Part shown: one piece after another, positions 17,307 through 26,227 of the stretch
Layout: each line of letters begins with the position of its first letter
Position numbering within the stretch: the stretch's first letter is position 1
Assembly (NCBI RefSeq): GCF_035975855.1
Contig: NZ_CP109055.1
Location: 3,100,001 to 3,164,000 of the forward strand
Origin: Streptomyces sp. NBC_01304
Lineage (GTDB): Bacteria > Actinomycetota > Actinomycetes > Streptomycetales > Streptomycetaceae
DNA length: 64,000 nt
Direction: 5' to 3'
Made by a program: the position numbers and the translations under genes
The notes under the pieces: generated by a model
What the model saw: only the letters and a program-made list of their open reading frames with translations
What the model was told of the DNA's origin: nothing
The model's database searches: none

Positions 17307-20300
17307 GTGGGGCGTCCGGAGAATCCGATCGATCCACAGGATGGTCCGGTACAGCGATTCGCCCACGAGTTACGCAAGTTGCGCGACGAGGCGGACTCGC
17401 CCGCCTACCGGACGATGGCCCGCCGCGCCGGCTACTCGGCCGCCACGCTGTCCCAGGCCGCGGCGGGCGAACGCCTGCCGACACTGCCGGTGCTCCTGGC
17501 GTACGTACGCGCCTGCGACGGCGACACGGCGGACTGGCAGCAGCGCTGGGAACAGGTCACCGAGGAGCTGCTGCGAGAGCCGCGCCCGGAGCAGGAGGAC
17601 GCCGACCCGCCCTACCGCGGCCTTGCCCGCTTCGAACCGGATGACGCCCAACTGTTCTTCGGCCGCGAACAGTTGGCGGTCGAGCTCGAGGAAATGGCCC
17701 GCCGGCATCGCGTCAGCGCGCTGGTGGGTGCCTCGGGCAGCGGCAAGTCCTCACTGCTGCGCGCCGGTCTCATACCCCGTCTGCGCGACCCGGGCGAGAA
17801 CACGGGCGAGGCGCCGGCCGCGGTGCGGATCCTCACCCCGGGGCAGCACCCGATGGCGCAGGCCGCACGCCTGGAACCGGCCCCCGGCAAGGGCGATACC
17901 TGGGTCCTAGTGGACCAGTACGAGGAGCTGTTCACCCTCTGCGCCGACGAAGCGGAACGGGCCGCGTTCGTGGCGCGCCTCCTTGCCGCCCTCGAAGACG
18001 ACAGCCGACTGCGCGTGATCCTTGCCGTACGCGCCGACTTCTTCGCCCGCTGCGCCGAGGACGGAGCGCAGGCCGCCGCCCTCAAGGACGCCACACTCCT
18101 GGCCGGACCCATGAGCAACGACCAGCTGCGAGCCGCGATCGTCCAACCGGCCGCCGCAGGGGGCCTGATCGTCGAACGGGACCTGACCGCCCGCATCATC
18201 GAGGAGGTCGGGGACGAACCCGGCGCGCTGCCGCTGATGTCCCACGCCCTGATGGAGACCTGGCGCCGCCGCCGCGGACGGACCCTGACCGTCCAGGCGT
18301 ACGAAGCCGCCGGTGGCCTGCGCGGCGCCATCGCCCGCACCGCCGAGGACGCGTACCACCGGCTGACCCCCGCCCAGGCCACCGTCGCCCGGCGCATCCT
18401 GCTGCGCCTGGTCGCCCCGGGCAACGGCACTCAGGACACCCACCGCCCCACGCCCCGGCCCGAGTTCGCGACCGGCGACCGCCCCACCACCGGCGCCGAC
18501 AGCGACGCGGTCCTCGACCGCCTCGCGCACGCCCGCCTGCTCACCGTCGACGACGGGCAGGTCCTCCTCGCCCACGAAGCACTGCTCACCGCCTGGCCGC
18601 GGCTGCACGGCTGGATCGAGGAGGACCGCGAACGCCTGCGCGTACACCGTCAGTTGACGCATGACGCCACCGCCTGGGACGAACTCGACCGCGACCCGGG
18701 AGCGCTCTACCGCGGCACCCGCCTGGTGCGGGCCGAGGAGACCTTCGCCGCAACAGAGCACGCCGCGCTGACCCCGCTGGAGGCGGCCTTCCTCGACGCC
18801 GGCACCGCCGCCCGGGAAGCGGAACGCAGACGCGCGGTGCGCGCCGCGCTCCGGTCGCGGCAGTTCACCGTCGCGCTCGCCACGGTGTGCGTACTCGCCC
18901 TGATGGCAGGGGTGGTGGCCTGGCAGCAGAACCGCAGCAGCGACCGACAGCGCACCCAGGCCGCGGCCCGCCGCATCGCGTCGGTCGCCGCGAACCTCCG
19001 CACCACGGACCCCGTGCGCGCCATGCGCCTGAGCATTGCCGCATGGCGACTGGCCGACACCCCCGAGACGCGCGGCGCGGTGCTCGCGGCCCTGTCGCAG
19101 AGCGAGCGGGATGCCATGCTGCTGCCTGCCGGCGTGAATCCCACGGAGTCGGTACTCAGCGGTGACGGGCACACACTGCTCCACGCCGGCGAGAACCGCG
19201 TACGCCGCTGGGACGTTCGTACACGCCGTGAGCTGCCGTCACAACGAGGCTTTCCGTCCCAGGCGTCGACTCCCGCTGCCGCGCGTGGCGAGGGTCCGGC
19301 CGACTTTCATGCCTCGGCCATCGACCGGGCGCCGAAGTTCGGCGACAGCGGGCGGACGATGCTGAGCATGACCAACGACGTCGCGCTGTGGGACCTGCGG
19401 CGTCGACGTCCGCTCTTCGAGCCCGCCGTGCCCGACCACGGGGCGGCATCCACCGCGACGGCGGTGAGCGCGGACGACCGCTATCTGGCCGCCTGTGCCG
19501 GGCAGTCGCACCTGTGGGTGTGGGACGTGGCCAAGAACAGAAGGGTGCCGGTGCCCTTCGCCCGCGCACGGCGACCGATGCGCTGCGAGCCGGACTCGAT
19601 GCATTTCGGCGCCGCCGGGCGGAGCCTGCTGACCGTGACCGCGGCAGGCAGGGCCGAGATGCGCAGCCTCGCCTCGGGCCGCATCCTCTGGCGGATCGAG
19701 CACGCCGGCCTGAAGGGGGTGGAACTGAGCCGGGACGGCAAGCTGATGGCCGCCCGGGACGAGGACGAAATCCTGGTGTGGCACACCGGCCGGACCGCAT
19801 CGCCGGCACTGCGCTACCCGATCCCCGACGAGGACGTGACGAGCCTCCGGATAGACACCGATCACCAGGTGATCCGCTACCTGGGCGGCGGCGCGGTCCG
19901 CACCGTCTCCCTCGACCGTCTCATGCACCGGCCGGCCCACGAGGCGCTGACGGCCGCGGAGTTCGACCGGGACGGAAGCCGACTGGCCACGGTCCGAAAG
20001 ACCGCAGAGGGAGAGCGTTTCGAAGTGTTCCGCACCCGCGCGGGCAAGACATCGCCCCTGCCGCGCCCCGCCCCCTGCACTCCGCCGCGCGACGATTTCG
20101 GGAGCTGCGGCACTTCTCCGCTGCTCGCCCTGCGGCCCGACGGACGTCACGTCGTCTACAGCGCGGAGTCCGGCGGCAACGCACCTCTGTACCTGTGGGA
20201 CACGCTCGCGCACAGGCGCATCCGGATGCCCGACTCCCTTCAGCCGAAGGGTGGATGGGGAGTGCACGACGTTCTCTACAGCGCGAACGGCAGATACTTG

Positions 20301-20978
20301 TTCGCCGATGTCGACAACGTCGAGGGCATCACGGTCTGGGACACCCGGCGCCGCACCGTCCGGTCCGTCAAGGGAGTCGAGGGACCCTTGCTGGCAGCAC
20401 ATCCCGACGGGCGCTCACTCGTCGTCGATACCGGCATGATCACCACCGGCCGGCTCACCGACCCGCGCGCACGCCGGATCGCCCGCCGCCCCCTCACCGG
20501 CGAGGAGACCACGGTCGCGGCGTTCAGCCCCGATGGCCGCCTGCTCGCCGCAGGAGACGGGACGGGCCGGGTGACCCTCTGGGACGGGCAGGCCCGGCAC
20601 CGACTGGGCCAGCTGCCCGCCACCGACGGCGTCGCGCAAGGGGCCGACCCGGAAGCGGTGACCGCTCTCGCCTTCACCCGGGACGGCAAGACACTCGCCA
20701 CAGCGGGAGACAAGGGCACCACACGGCTGTGGGACACGACTTCCAACCAGGCCCTGGGCGGCCCCTTGCCCACCGCACCCGGCGACCCGATCCTCGCGCT
20801 GGCCTTCACCCCCGACGGCGGGGCCCTGCGCGCGGTGGGCCGTCGCAGCCCCGTACGGACCTACACGACGACCCCCACCCATGCCATCCGCACCCTCTGC
20901 CGACGCACCAAGGGCGGCCTTTCGCCGGCGGAGTGGCGCCGCTACCTGCCCGACGCCTCCTACCGCTCCACATGCTGA
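17307..20978 (+). CDS. HTH - nSTAND NTPase - WD40 repeat protein
   Basis: 1223 residues. Residues 10-85 form a Cro/C1-type helix-turn-helix (ARRAGYSAATLSQAAAGERL). A novel-STAND NTPase follows: FFGREQLAVELEEM, Walker A GASGSGKSSLLRAGLIP, Walker B VLVDQYEEL. A hydrophobic segment near residue 530 (FTVALATVCVLALMAGVVAW) could anchor it. The rest is WD40-type beta-propeller repeats (SPDGRLLAAGDGTGRVTLWD, TRDGKTLATAGDKGTTRLWD). Such proteins act as ATP-dependent molecular switches in signalling or defence. The GTG at 17307 follows GGAAAGGAG. Confidence 0.85.
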   Translation: MGRPENPIDPQDGPVQRFAHELRKLRDEADSPAYRTMARRAGYSAATLSQAAAGERLPTLPVLLAYVRACDGDTADWQQRWEQVTEELLREPRPEQEDADPPYRGLARFEPDDAQLFFGREQLAVELEEMARRHRVSALVGASGSGKSSLLRAGLIPRLRDPGENTGEAPAAVRILTPGQHPMAQAARLEPAPGKGDTWVLVDQYEELFTLCADEAERAAFVARLLAALEDDSRLRVILAVRADFFARCAEDGAQAAALKDATLLAGPMSNDQLRAAIVQPAAAGGLIVERDLTARIIEEVGDEPGALPLMSHALMETWRRRRGRTLTVQAYEAAGGLRGAIARTAEDAYHRLTPAQATVARRILLRLVAPGNGTQDTHRPTPRPEFATGDRPTTGADSDAVLDRLAHARLLTVDDGQVLLAHEALLTAWPRLHGWIEEDRERLRVHRQLTHDATAWDELDRDPGALYRGTRLVRAEETFAATEHAALTPLEAAFLDAGTAAREAERRRAVRAALRSRQFTVALATVCVLALMAGVVAWQQNRSSDRQRTQAAARRIASVAANLRTTDPVRAMRLSIAAWRLADTPETRGAVLAALSQSERDAMLLPAGVNPTESVLSGDGHTLLHAGENRVRRWDVRTRRELPSQRGFPSQASTPAAARGEGPADFHASAIDRAPKFGDSGRTMLSMTNDVALWDLRRRRPLFEPAVPDHGAASTATAVSADDRYLAACAGQSHLWVWDVAKNRRVPVPFARARRPMRCEPDSMHFGAAGRSLLTVTAAGRAEMRSLASGRILWRIEHAGLKGVELSRDGKLMAARDEDEILVWHTGRTASPALRYPIPDEDVTSLRIDTDHQVIRYLGGGAVRTVSLDRLMHRPAHEALTAAEFDRDGSRLATVRKTAEGERFEVFRTRAGKTSPLPRPAPCTPPRDDFGSCGTSPLLALRPDGRHVVYSAESGGNAPLYLWDTLAHRRIRMPDSLQPKGGWGVHDVLYSANGRYLFADVDNVEGITVWDTRRRTVRSVKGVEGPLLAAHPDGRSLVVDTGMITTGRLTDPRARRIARRPLTGEETTVAAFSPDGRLLAAGDGTGRVTLWDGQARHRLGQLPATDGVAQGADPEAVTALAFTRDGKTLATAGDKGTTRLWDTTSNQALGGPLPTAPGDPILALAFTPDGGALRAVGRRSPVRTYTTTPTHAIRTLCRRTKGGLSPAEWRRYLPDASYRSTC

Positions 20979-20980
20979 GC

Positions 20981-21055
20981 CGTGGACATCCAGTCGTGGA
21001 CGTGGCAGGTCGTGGACGTGGCAGGTCGTGGACGTCCAGTCGTGGGCGTCTACAT
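20981..21055. repeat. 14/16-bp imperfect tandem repeat at convergent gene ends
   Basis: Five successive units all starting CGTGGAC or CGTGGGC: 20981-20994, 20995-21010, 21011-21026, 21027-21040 and 21041-21055. The two central units are identical. The array starts two bases after the nSTAND-WD40 stop and ends inside the final codons of the convergent small membrane protein gene. Confidence 0.85.
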
Positions 21056-21331
21056 CGCACCGAACATGAACAGATACGGCACCAACTGGCTGACCAGCAG
21101 CACCCCGGCCCCCGTGACCAGCCCGGTCAGGTGCAGGGTCCTGCGCCGCGAGGCGTCGCCCCACTGGGACTCCTTGATCAAGCCGATCACCGCGCAGACA
21201 CCCGCGATGAGCGCCATGACGGCCGCCGTGGACCAGTCCACCCCGAGGGCCAGCACGGCCCCCACCCCGACGGCCGGGCTCACCACCGCGAGTATCCATG
21301 CGGCGGCCCCGGCACCATGCGTCTGACTCAT
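21050..21331 (-). CDS. Small membrane protein
   Basis: 93 residues with three hydrophobic helices: AAWILAVVSPAVGVGAVLAL, STAAVMALIAGVCAVIGLI and LTGLVTGAGVLLVSQLVPYL. A short charged loop (KESQWGDASRRR) lies between the second and third. No family could be named. The final codons lie within the tandem repeat between this gene and the nSTAND-WD40 gene, so the C-terminal residues may be variable between strains. Confidence 0.65.
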   Translation of the reverse strand: MSQTHGAGAAAWILAVVSPAVGVGAVLALGVDWSTAAVMALIAGVCAVIGLIKESQWGDASRRRTLHLTGLVTGAGVLLVSQLVPYLFMFGAM

Positions 21332-21416
21332 ACGCCCCCCTGGTTCAGCCGGACACCCTAGCCAACGGGGGCGGGGCGAGTGCCGCAGGGGTCTCCCCGC
21401 GGCACCCGCCCCAAGG

Positions 21417-22343
21417 TCACTTCCTCAGCTGCGACTGCACCTGCGAGGAGATCAGTTCAAGGTGATCCAGGTCGTCCAGGTCCAGGACCTGGAGGTATAC
21501 GCGACTCGCCCCGAGCTCCGCATAGCGCCCGATCTTCTCGACCACCTCGGCGGGCGAACCGGCAAGCCCGTTGGCCTTCAGCTCGTCCACGTCCCGCCCG
21601 ATGACGGCCGCGCGCCGGGCCACTTCGGCGTCGTCCTTGCCCACGCAGGCGACCAGCGCGTTGGAGTACACGAGGTCGTCGGCGTTGCGCCCGGCCCGCT
21701 CGGCGGCCGCACGCACCCGCTTGAACTGCCGTTCGCTGTCCTCGATCGAGGCGAACGGGATGTTGAACTCGTCCGCGTACTGAGCCGCGAGCCTCGGTGT
21801 GCGGTTCGCACCGTGGCCGCCGATCAGCACCGGGACCTTCGCCTGCGCGGGCTTGGGCAGCGCGGGCGAGTCGGTCAGCTGGTAGTGCTTGCCAGCGTGG
21901 TCGAAGGTCTTGCCCGGCTCGGTGGCCCACAGGCCGGTGACGATGGCGAGCTGTTCCTCGAGGCGGGCGAACTTCTCCTTGGGGAACGGAATGCCGTACG
22001 CCTTGTGCTCCTCCTCGAACCAGCCTGCCCCGAGGCCGAGTTCGACCCGCCCGCCCGACATCTGATCGACCTGGGCGACCTGGATGGCCAGCACCCCCGG
22101 CAACCGGAAGGTGCCCGCGGTCATCAGCGTGCCGAGGCGGATGCGCTTGGTCTCCCGGGCGAGACCGGCGAGCGTGATCCACGCGTCCGTGGGTCCGGGC
22201 AGCCCGTCACTGGAGCCCATGCGCAGGTAATGATCGGAGCGGAAGAAGGCGTCGAAGCCCAAATCCTCGGTGGCCTTGGCAACGGTGAGCAGCGCGTCAT
22301 AGGTCGCCCCCTGCTGGGGCTCGGTGAAGATGCGAAGATCCAT
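21417..22343 (-). CDS. LLM-class F420-dependent oxidoreductase
   Basis: 308 residues with the luciferase-like TIM barrel: GFDAFFRSDHYLRMG, RIRLGTLMTAGTFRLPGVLA, GGRVELGLGAGWFEEEHKAYG and PVLIGGHGANRTPRLAAQYAD. Streptomyces members mostly use cofactor F420 rather than FMN. The substrate cannot be predicted. It appears monocistronic, with about 260 bp to the next gene upstream. Confidence 0.88.
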   Translation of the reverse strand: MDLRIFTEPQQGATYDALLTVAKATEDLGFDAFFRSDHYLRMGSSDGLPGPTDAWITLAGLARETKRIRLGTLMTAGTFRLPGVLAIQVAQVDQMSGGRVELGLGAGWFEEEHKAYGIPFPKEKFARLEEQLAIVTGLWATEPGKTFDHAGKHYQLTDSPALPKPAQAKVPVLIGGHGANRTPRLAAQYADEFNIPFASIEDSERQFKRVRAAAERAGRNADDLVYSNALVACVGKDDAEVARRAAVIGRDVDELKANGLAGSPAEVVEKIGRYAELGASRVYLQVLDLDDLDHLELISSQVQSQLRK

Positions 22344-22603
22344 ACCCCCATCCTGCCCGGTCGAACGGGCGTCAACTGTGGTGATCCCTCCGTTCCACCG
22401 CCCTCTCGGTCGGGTGAAGTTCCGTCAACCCGGCGCCCCCGTGAGCCCCTGGCCAGTGACCGCCCACCACCGGTGATCGTTGGCTCGGGCGGAGCCGGAT
22501 CGCCCGGCCCGCGCGCAGGCACCCGCATTCGGCGGCCGTTGCCGACGCGTCGCTTGCACCACCGCTCTCCCCACGTCGGGCGAGCCGGGCCGAGGAGGCC
22601 GTC

Positions 22604-22819
22604 ATGTCCCAGGAAGCCGCGCCGGAACAGTCCACGCAGCCGCAACACACCGCAGGGCCACTGCAGTCCGTGCCAGAACAGAGCGGCCGCCCCAAGGGCC
22701 TGCTGCAGCAGATGGAAGAGCTGATGGCCGCACTCAACGCGGATCTGTCCCAGCTGGACGCCGACCTTCAATCCTCCGGCGGCCACTCGCCGTCCGACGG
22801 GAGCCGGCACTCTTCCTGA
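22604..22819 (+). CDS. Small acidic Gln/Ser-rich protein of unknown function
   Basis: 71 residues starting at an ATG preceded by GAGGAGG, a strong ribosome site. The N- and C-terminal parts are low-complexity (Gln/Pro/Glu-rich, then Ser/Gly-rich). The middle KGLLQQMEELMAALNADLSQ has a heptad-like leucine/methionine spacing and could form a short amphipathic or coiled-coil helix. No cysteines. A peptide-precursor role was considered, but no modifying enzyme lies nearby. Confidence 0.5.
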   Translation: MSQEAAPEQSTQPQHTAGPLQSVPEQSGRPKGLLQQMEELMAALNADLSQLDADLQSSGGHSPSDGSRHSS

Positions 22820-23013
22820 CGCCCCGAGGAACGCGGCGCGCCTCTCGCCGAGCCGGCGCCCCGATGCCGGGGCTCAGCAGTGCGGCGCGCCCATCCGTCG
22901 ACACCGGGAGCCAAGGGCCCCCTGCCACTCCCCATTGCCTGTTTCATGGCCCCGCAACGGGGCCTTCCACGGACCCATCCCGCCGCAGCCCGGTGAGGGT
23001 TCATCACCATCGG

Positions 23014-23247
23014 TCAGTCTTCCGGTCGCAGTCGCTGCCTAGCGGCCTCAAGTCGCTGGTCGTAGTCGGAGGCGAACAGGCCAGGCAGCGACTTGTCCAG
23101 CGCTCCGGCGATCCGATGGATCGGCGCCCAGAGCGCCGGATCATCGACAACATGACGGAGATCCGTCATCTGAAGCTCCCCCAGCCAGTGCGACAGCACC
23201 AGTGCCTCGTCACCCGTGAGCTCGATCGTGACCTGACCATCGCCCAT
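23014..23247 (-). CDS. Small conserved actinobacterial protein, unknown function
   Basis: 77 residues beginning MGDGQVTIELTGDEALVLSH. The ATG at 23247 is chosen over earlier in-frame starts because GGAAGGGG stands just upstream. The protein is acidic, with a compact helical look (VLSHWLGELQMTDL, APIHRIAGALDKSL) and no signal peptide, so it should be cytoplasmic. I recognise it as a recurrent small Streptomyces protein but know no function. Confidence 0.65.
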   Translation of the reverse strand: MGDGQVTIELTGDEALVLSHWLGELQMTDLRHVVDDPALWAPIHRIAGALDKSLPGLFASDYDQRLEAARQRLRPED

Positions 23248-23336
23248 GCACACCCCTTCCCGCTTGGCCCCCACTGCGACCCATGACTCCACCGGCATCT
23301 CCCCACGCCACGGCACGCCTTGCTACGCCACACCCC

Positions 23337-23816
23337 CTACGCCCCACCCGTAGAATCCGGCGCCGACATCCCCGCCTCCCGCACCGCGAGCCTGCGCAGC
23401 ATCTCGAGTACCCGGTCCCGCGACTCGTCCGCGGCGTCGATCGCCTCGATGCACTGCCAGTAGTCCGCCTGCTCCCCCGCCGAACAGGCGACACCGACGA
23501 GTGCGATGCCGACCTCGCCGAGCAGTCCGCCGAGCAGGAGCAGCACGATCCGCGCGTCCTCGATGCTCGTGAGCTGCGCCGCGCGTATGCCGTTGACCCC
23601 CAGGTCGGGTGCGTCCAGGGCGGCGCAGCCCCGGCCGCTCACCTCGGTCAACCCCAGTGCCTCACCGCGCAGTTCGGGCGGTCCGCTGACCGCGAGGCGG
23701 CTGCCGATGGCCTGGGCGAGCGCCTGGGCCTGCCAGGCCTCCGCGAGTATGTCGGGAGGGTCATGGCTCCGGGCCAAGGCACCTCTGCTCGCCCTGATGA
23801 GTCGTAACGCGTCCAT
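23337..23816 (-). CDS. DUF6099 family protein
   Basis: 159 residues, start at the ATG of MDALRLIRASRGALARSHD. The body (AEAWQAQALAQAIGSRLAVS, LLGEVGIALVGVACSAGEQ, YWQCIEAIDAADESRDRV) matches the Streptomyces DUF6099 family as I remember it. It is mostly helical, cytoplasmic, of unknown role. The family name is from memory and moderately certain. Confidence 0.65.
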   Translation of the reverse strand: MDALRLIRASRGALARSHDPPDILAEAWQAQALAQAIGSRLAVSGPPELRGEALGLTEVSGRGCAALDAPDLGVNGIRAAQLTSIEDARIVLLLLGGLLGEVGIALVGVACSAGEQADYWQCIEAIDAADESRDRVLEMLRRLAVREAGMSAPDSTGGA

Positions 23817-23960
23817 GCACCCGCCCCCGCACCGTCGATGAGTCGAACTGCCGTCCTGTCGAGCTCTGTTGAGTCCACTACCCAGAGTGAGGGTCGCCAG
23901 ACCGAAAAGCCAGGGGAATACGGAAATCTGTGGACAGGACGCCGACTGTGGATAAGCCAC

Positions 23961-24440
23961 TCACTCCGTAGAGTGACCACGAGGGATCACAGGCCGGGAC
24001 GAACCCACCGGAAATCGCCCCTCGTTGCGGTCGATCTTCGCCGCGAGCGCGGCCAGCGCGTCGATGCCGAGCACCTCGCACAGCTGCAGCAGATACGCCA
24101 GCACGTCGGCCACTTCGTCCGTCACGCGGTCCGCGTACTTCGGGTCCTCCATCACCCGCGCCGACTGCTCGGGGGTCAGCCACTGGAAGATCTCGACGAG
24201 TTCGGAGGCCTCCACACTGAGCGCCGCCGTGAGGTTCTTGGGGGTGTGGTACGGCTGCCAGTCCCGGGCCGCCGCGAAGTCGGCGAGCCTGCGCTGGAGC
24301 GCCGCCACGTCCAGCCCGTGGCCGAGGCTGCTTACGTCCGACCCGTGCCCGGGGCCGCTCACCGCCGACCCGTGCCCGGGGCCGTTCACGTCCAGCCCGT
24401 CTCCGGGGCCGTTTTCGTGTCCATGTTCCTGTTCAGTCAC
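23961..24440 (-). CDS. MazG-like nucleotide pyrophosphohydrolase with a repeated N-terminal tail
   Basis: 159 residues. Residues ~48-145 are an all-alpha NTP pyrophosphatase domain: WQPYHTPKNLTAALSVEASE, ELVEIFQWL and DEVADVLAYLL supply the E-x-x-E and E-x-x-D metal motifs. Such enzymes clear non-canonical NTPs. The first ~45 residues are an unusual Gly/His/Ser tail made of imperfect GPGHGSDV-type repeats, encoded by a DNA repeat at about 24310-24415. The GTG start at 24440 overlaps the stop of the upstream ATPase gene (GTGA), so the two are coupled. Confidence 0.82.
   Translation of the reverse strand: MTEQEHGHENGPGDGLDVNGPGHGSAVSGPGHGSDVSSLGHGLDVAALQRRLADFAAARDWQPYHTPKNLTAALSVEASELVEIFQWLTPEQSARVMEDPKYADRVTDEVADVLAYLLQLCEVLGIDALAALAAKIDRNEGRFPVGSSRPVIPRGHSTE
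24310..24415. repeat. Imperfect ~30-bp tandem repeat inside the MazG-like gene
   Basis: Successive units share GCCCGTG(G/C)CC(G/C)(A/G)GG followed by a GTCC or GCCC run. They encode the GPGDGLDV, GPGHGSAV, GPGHGSDV and LGHGLDV peptides. The period is close to a multiple of three, so the frame is kept while copy number could change. Confidence 0.7.
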
Positions 24441-25591
24441 GGCTCAAGGTCTACCACCGACACGCCCGCCACCTCCCGCGCCCACGACGCGTCGTGCACC
24501 GCACCGACCAGGCGGATGTGCCCCCTGGCGCACATCCGCACCGCTAGCTCGGTGAGCTGCCGGGCCTGCCGGGCGTCCAGCCCGCGCAACAGCCCGTCCG
24601 CGACGACCGTCAGGGTCTGGTAGGCGTCCGGCACCTCCACGACCGGATCGACCGCGAGCACGCCCGGCCCCGTGAGGAGCACCAGGCACAGGGCGAGATA
24701 TCTCAACTCGCCGTCCCCTAGCCGCTCCACGGGCGTCCGGCCCAGCCCCGCGCCCCGCTCGACCACCGCGCGTACCACTCCGTCCCCGGACACCTGGGCC
24801 AGCACATCGGCGACGGTCCCGGCGCATCCGGCCCGCACCGCCCCGACGAGCTGCGCATGCCGGTTTCCGCACTCGGCCCGGGTGCGGAGCAGCACCTCGG
24901 CGAGGTTGTCGCAGCCGCGCAGCAGCAGCCCGTCGCCGGCCTGGGCCGGCACCCGCATGCGCGACGGCTGGGGGTCGCAGCCGAAGACGGAGCGCAGCGC
25001 CACCACGACCTGCTCGGCCGCGGCGAGCACCCGGCGCTGCCCCTCCGTCTTGCCCGCGACGCGCAGTGGAAGCAGCGCCGTGCCCAGGCAGTCGTCGGGC
25101 AGCGGGCCCCGCGTCACCGGTGTCGTACCGGCCGTGTGCCAGGCCGCCTGGACGCTGCGCCGGGACGGATCGCGCAGCGCGGAGGCGAGCAGCACCACCT
25201 CGCCGCAGGTCAGCCGCTCGCCCACGACACGGAGTTCGGGCTCGGCCTGCACCGCGAGGTCGAGGCGGACCTGGCCGGCGGGCCCGTCGACGGTGCAGCC
25301 GATGCGGAAGCCGCGCCGGCGCTCCCGGTCGGGGCGGGCCTGCTCGGGTACGCAGGCCTCCGGTGCGGGGAACGCCTCGGCGAGGGTGGCGCCCGCGGCG
25401 AGCCGCGCCAACGCCTCGTACGCCTGCAGCGCACTGCTCTTGCCGCTGCCGCTGGGTCCGGCGAGGAGGGTGACGGGGCCGAGCGGAAACGCCGCGCCCC
25501 GATGGGACTTGAAGGCGGAGAGCCGCAGTTCGGTGACCGCGGGCCCGGCCGCAGTCCCGGCGGTGGGCGCGCCTTCTAAGTGCACAGTCAT
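24437..25591 (-). CDS. AAA-family (RecF/SMC-like) ATPase
   Basis: 384 residues. The N-terminus has the RecF/AAA_21-like opening ELRLSAFKSHRGAAFPLGPV with a P-loop (LLAGPSGSGKSSALQAYEAL). The signature region is RLGDGELRYLALCLVLLTGP, and a Walker B-like VLAVDPVVEVPDAYQT follows. No coiled-coil arm is evident, so it is closer to the short ATPases found in regulatory or defence pairs than to SMC. It is translationally coupled to the MazG-like gene. A joint function is suggested by coupling but not known. Confidence 0.75.
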   Translation of the reverse strand: MTVHLEGAPTAGTAAGPAVTELRLSAFKSHRGAAFPLGPVTLLAGPSGSGKSSALQAYEALARLAAGATLAEAFPAPEACVPEQARPDRERRRGFRIGCTVDGPAGQVRLDLAVQAEPELRVVGERLTCGEVVLLASALRDPSRRSVQAAWHTAGTTPVTRGPLPDDCLGTALLPLRVAGKTEGQRRVLAAAEQVVVALRSVFGCDPQPSRMRVPAQAGDGLLLRGCDNLAEVLLRTRAECGNRHAQLVGAVRAGCAGTVADVLAQVSGDGVVRAVVERGAGLGRTPVERLGDGELRYLALCLVLLTGPGVLAVDPVVEVPDAYQTLTVVADGLLRGLDARQARQLTELAVRMCARGHIRLVGAVHDASWAREVAGVSVVDLEP

Positions 25592-25646
25592 GATCGGACG
25601 CTATGCGGGCGCACGCGCGGCGAACCGTTTTGCCTCGTTGACCTTC

Positions 25647-26054
25647 CTACGATCGAGGGACGCCGCCCGCTCCGGCGACGCCCTCGACGAGCCCCTGCAC
25701 CTCGGTTCCGGAAGGAGCCAGCAGGAAGACGTTCCGGTCGACGCGGTGCATGCCGCAGCCGAGCCCGAAGACGACGCCGCTGCTGAAGTCCAGGACCCGC
25801 TTGGCGACTACGGTCTCCGCGCCGGTCAGGTCGAGCAGGACCGGAATGTGGGCCATGAGGGTTTCGGCCACTTCGCGGGCGTCCCCGAACACGTTCACCC
25901 GCAGCACCACGAAGCGCCGTCTGGTCTCGGTCTGCGCCTCGGGCATGGCACGATGCCCGGGCCAGGACGGCCATTCGTCGCGGCTCCGCAGCGGTACTAC
26001 CTGGGCGAGCCCTTCCCACTGTTCATCGGTGACGTCGTGGCTGTGGCTGCTCAC
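25647..26054 (-). CDS. SepF-like cell division protein
   Basis: 135 residues from the GTG at 26054, which follows a GGAGGGGGTG tract. The C-terminal 90 residues match the SepF (DUF552) domain: RRFVVLRVNVFGDAREVAE, TVVAKRVLDFSSGVVFGLG and MHRVDRNVFLLAPSG. SepF polymers tether FtsZ to the membrane; Streptomyces has SepF plus shorter SepF-like paralogues. The N-terminal membrane-binding helix of true SepF is not evident, and the gene lies away from a division cluster, so this is more likely a paralogue than SepF itself. Confidence 0.8.
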   Translation of the reverse strand: MSSHSHDVTDEQWEGLAQVVPLRSRDEWPSWPGHRAMPEAQTETRRRFVVLRVNVFGDAREVAETLMAHIPVLLDLTGAETVVAKRVLDFSSGVVFGLGCGMHRVDRNVFLLAPSGTEVQGLVEGVAGAGGVPRS

Positions 26055-26164
26055 GGCCTCACCCCCTCCTGGCTCGCACTGGTTGTCTGCACCGGCCAAT
26101 TCTTACGCCTACTCACCCGTTCGGCCCAACAGCGACACGGATGAAGCCTGGGGATGAAGCCTAG

Positions 26165-26221
26165 GGAGGACTGCCGATGTGTGTCCCGCGCGTGGGGCGA
26201 TTCACACATCGGCAGCCCTCC
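26165..26221 (-). terminator. Long hairpin terminator after the encapsulin cargo gene
   Basis: A perfect 13-bp inverted repeat, CTGCCGATGTGTG at 26171-26183 and its complement at 26203-26215, has a 19-nt loop. The pairing extends five more base pairs beyond one mismatch. It lies directly after the cysteine desulfurase stop and before the co-directional SepF-like gene, so it probably ends the encapsulin operon. No clear T-tract is present, as is usual in Streptomyces. Confidence 0.8.
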
Positions 26222-26227
26222 GGAGCG

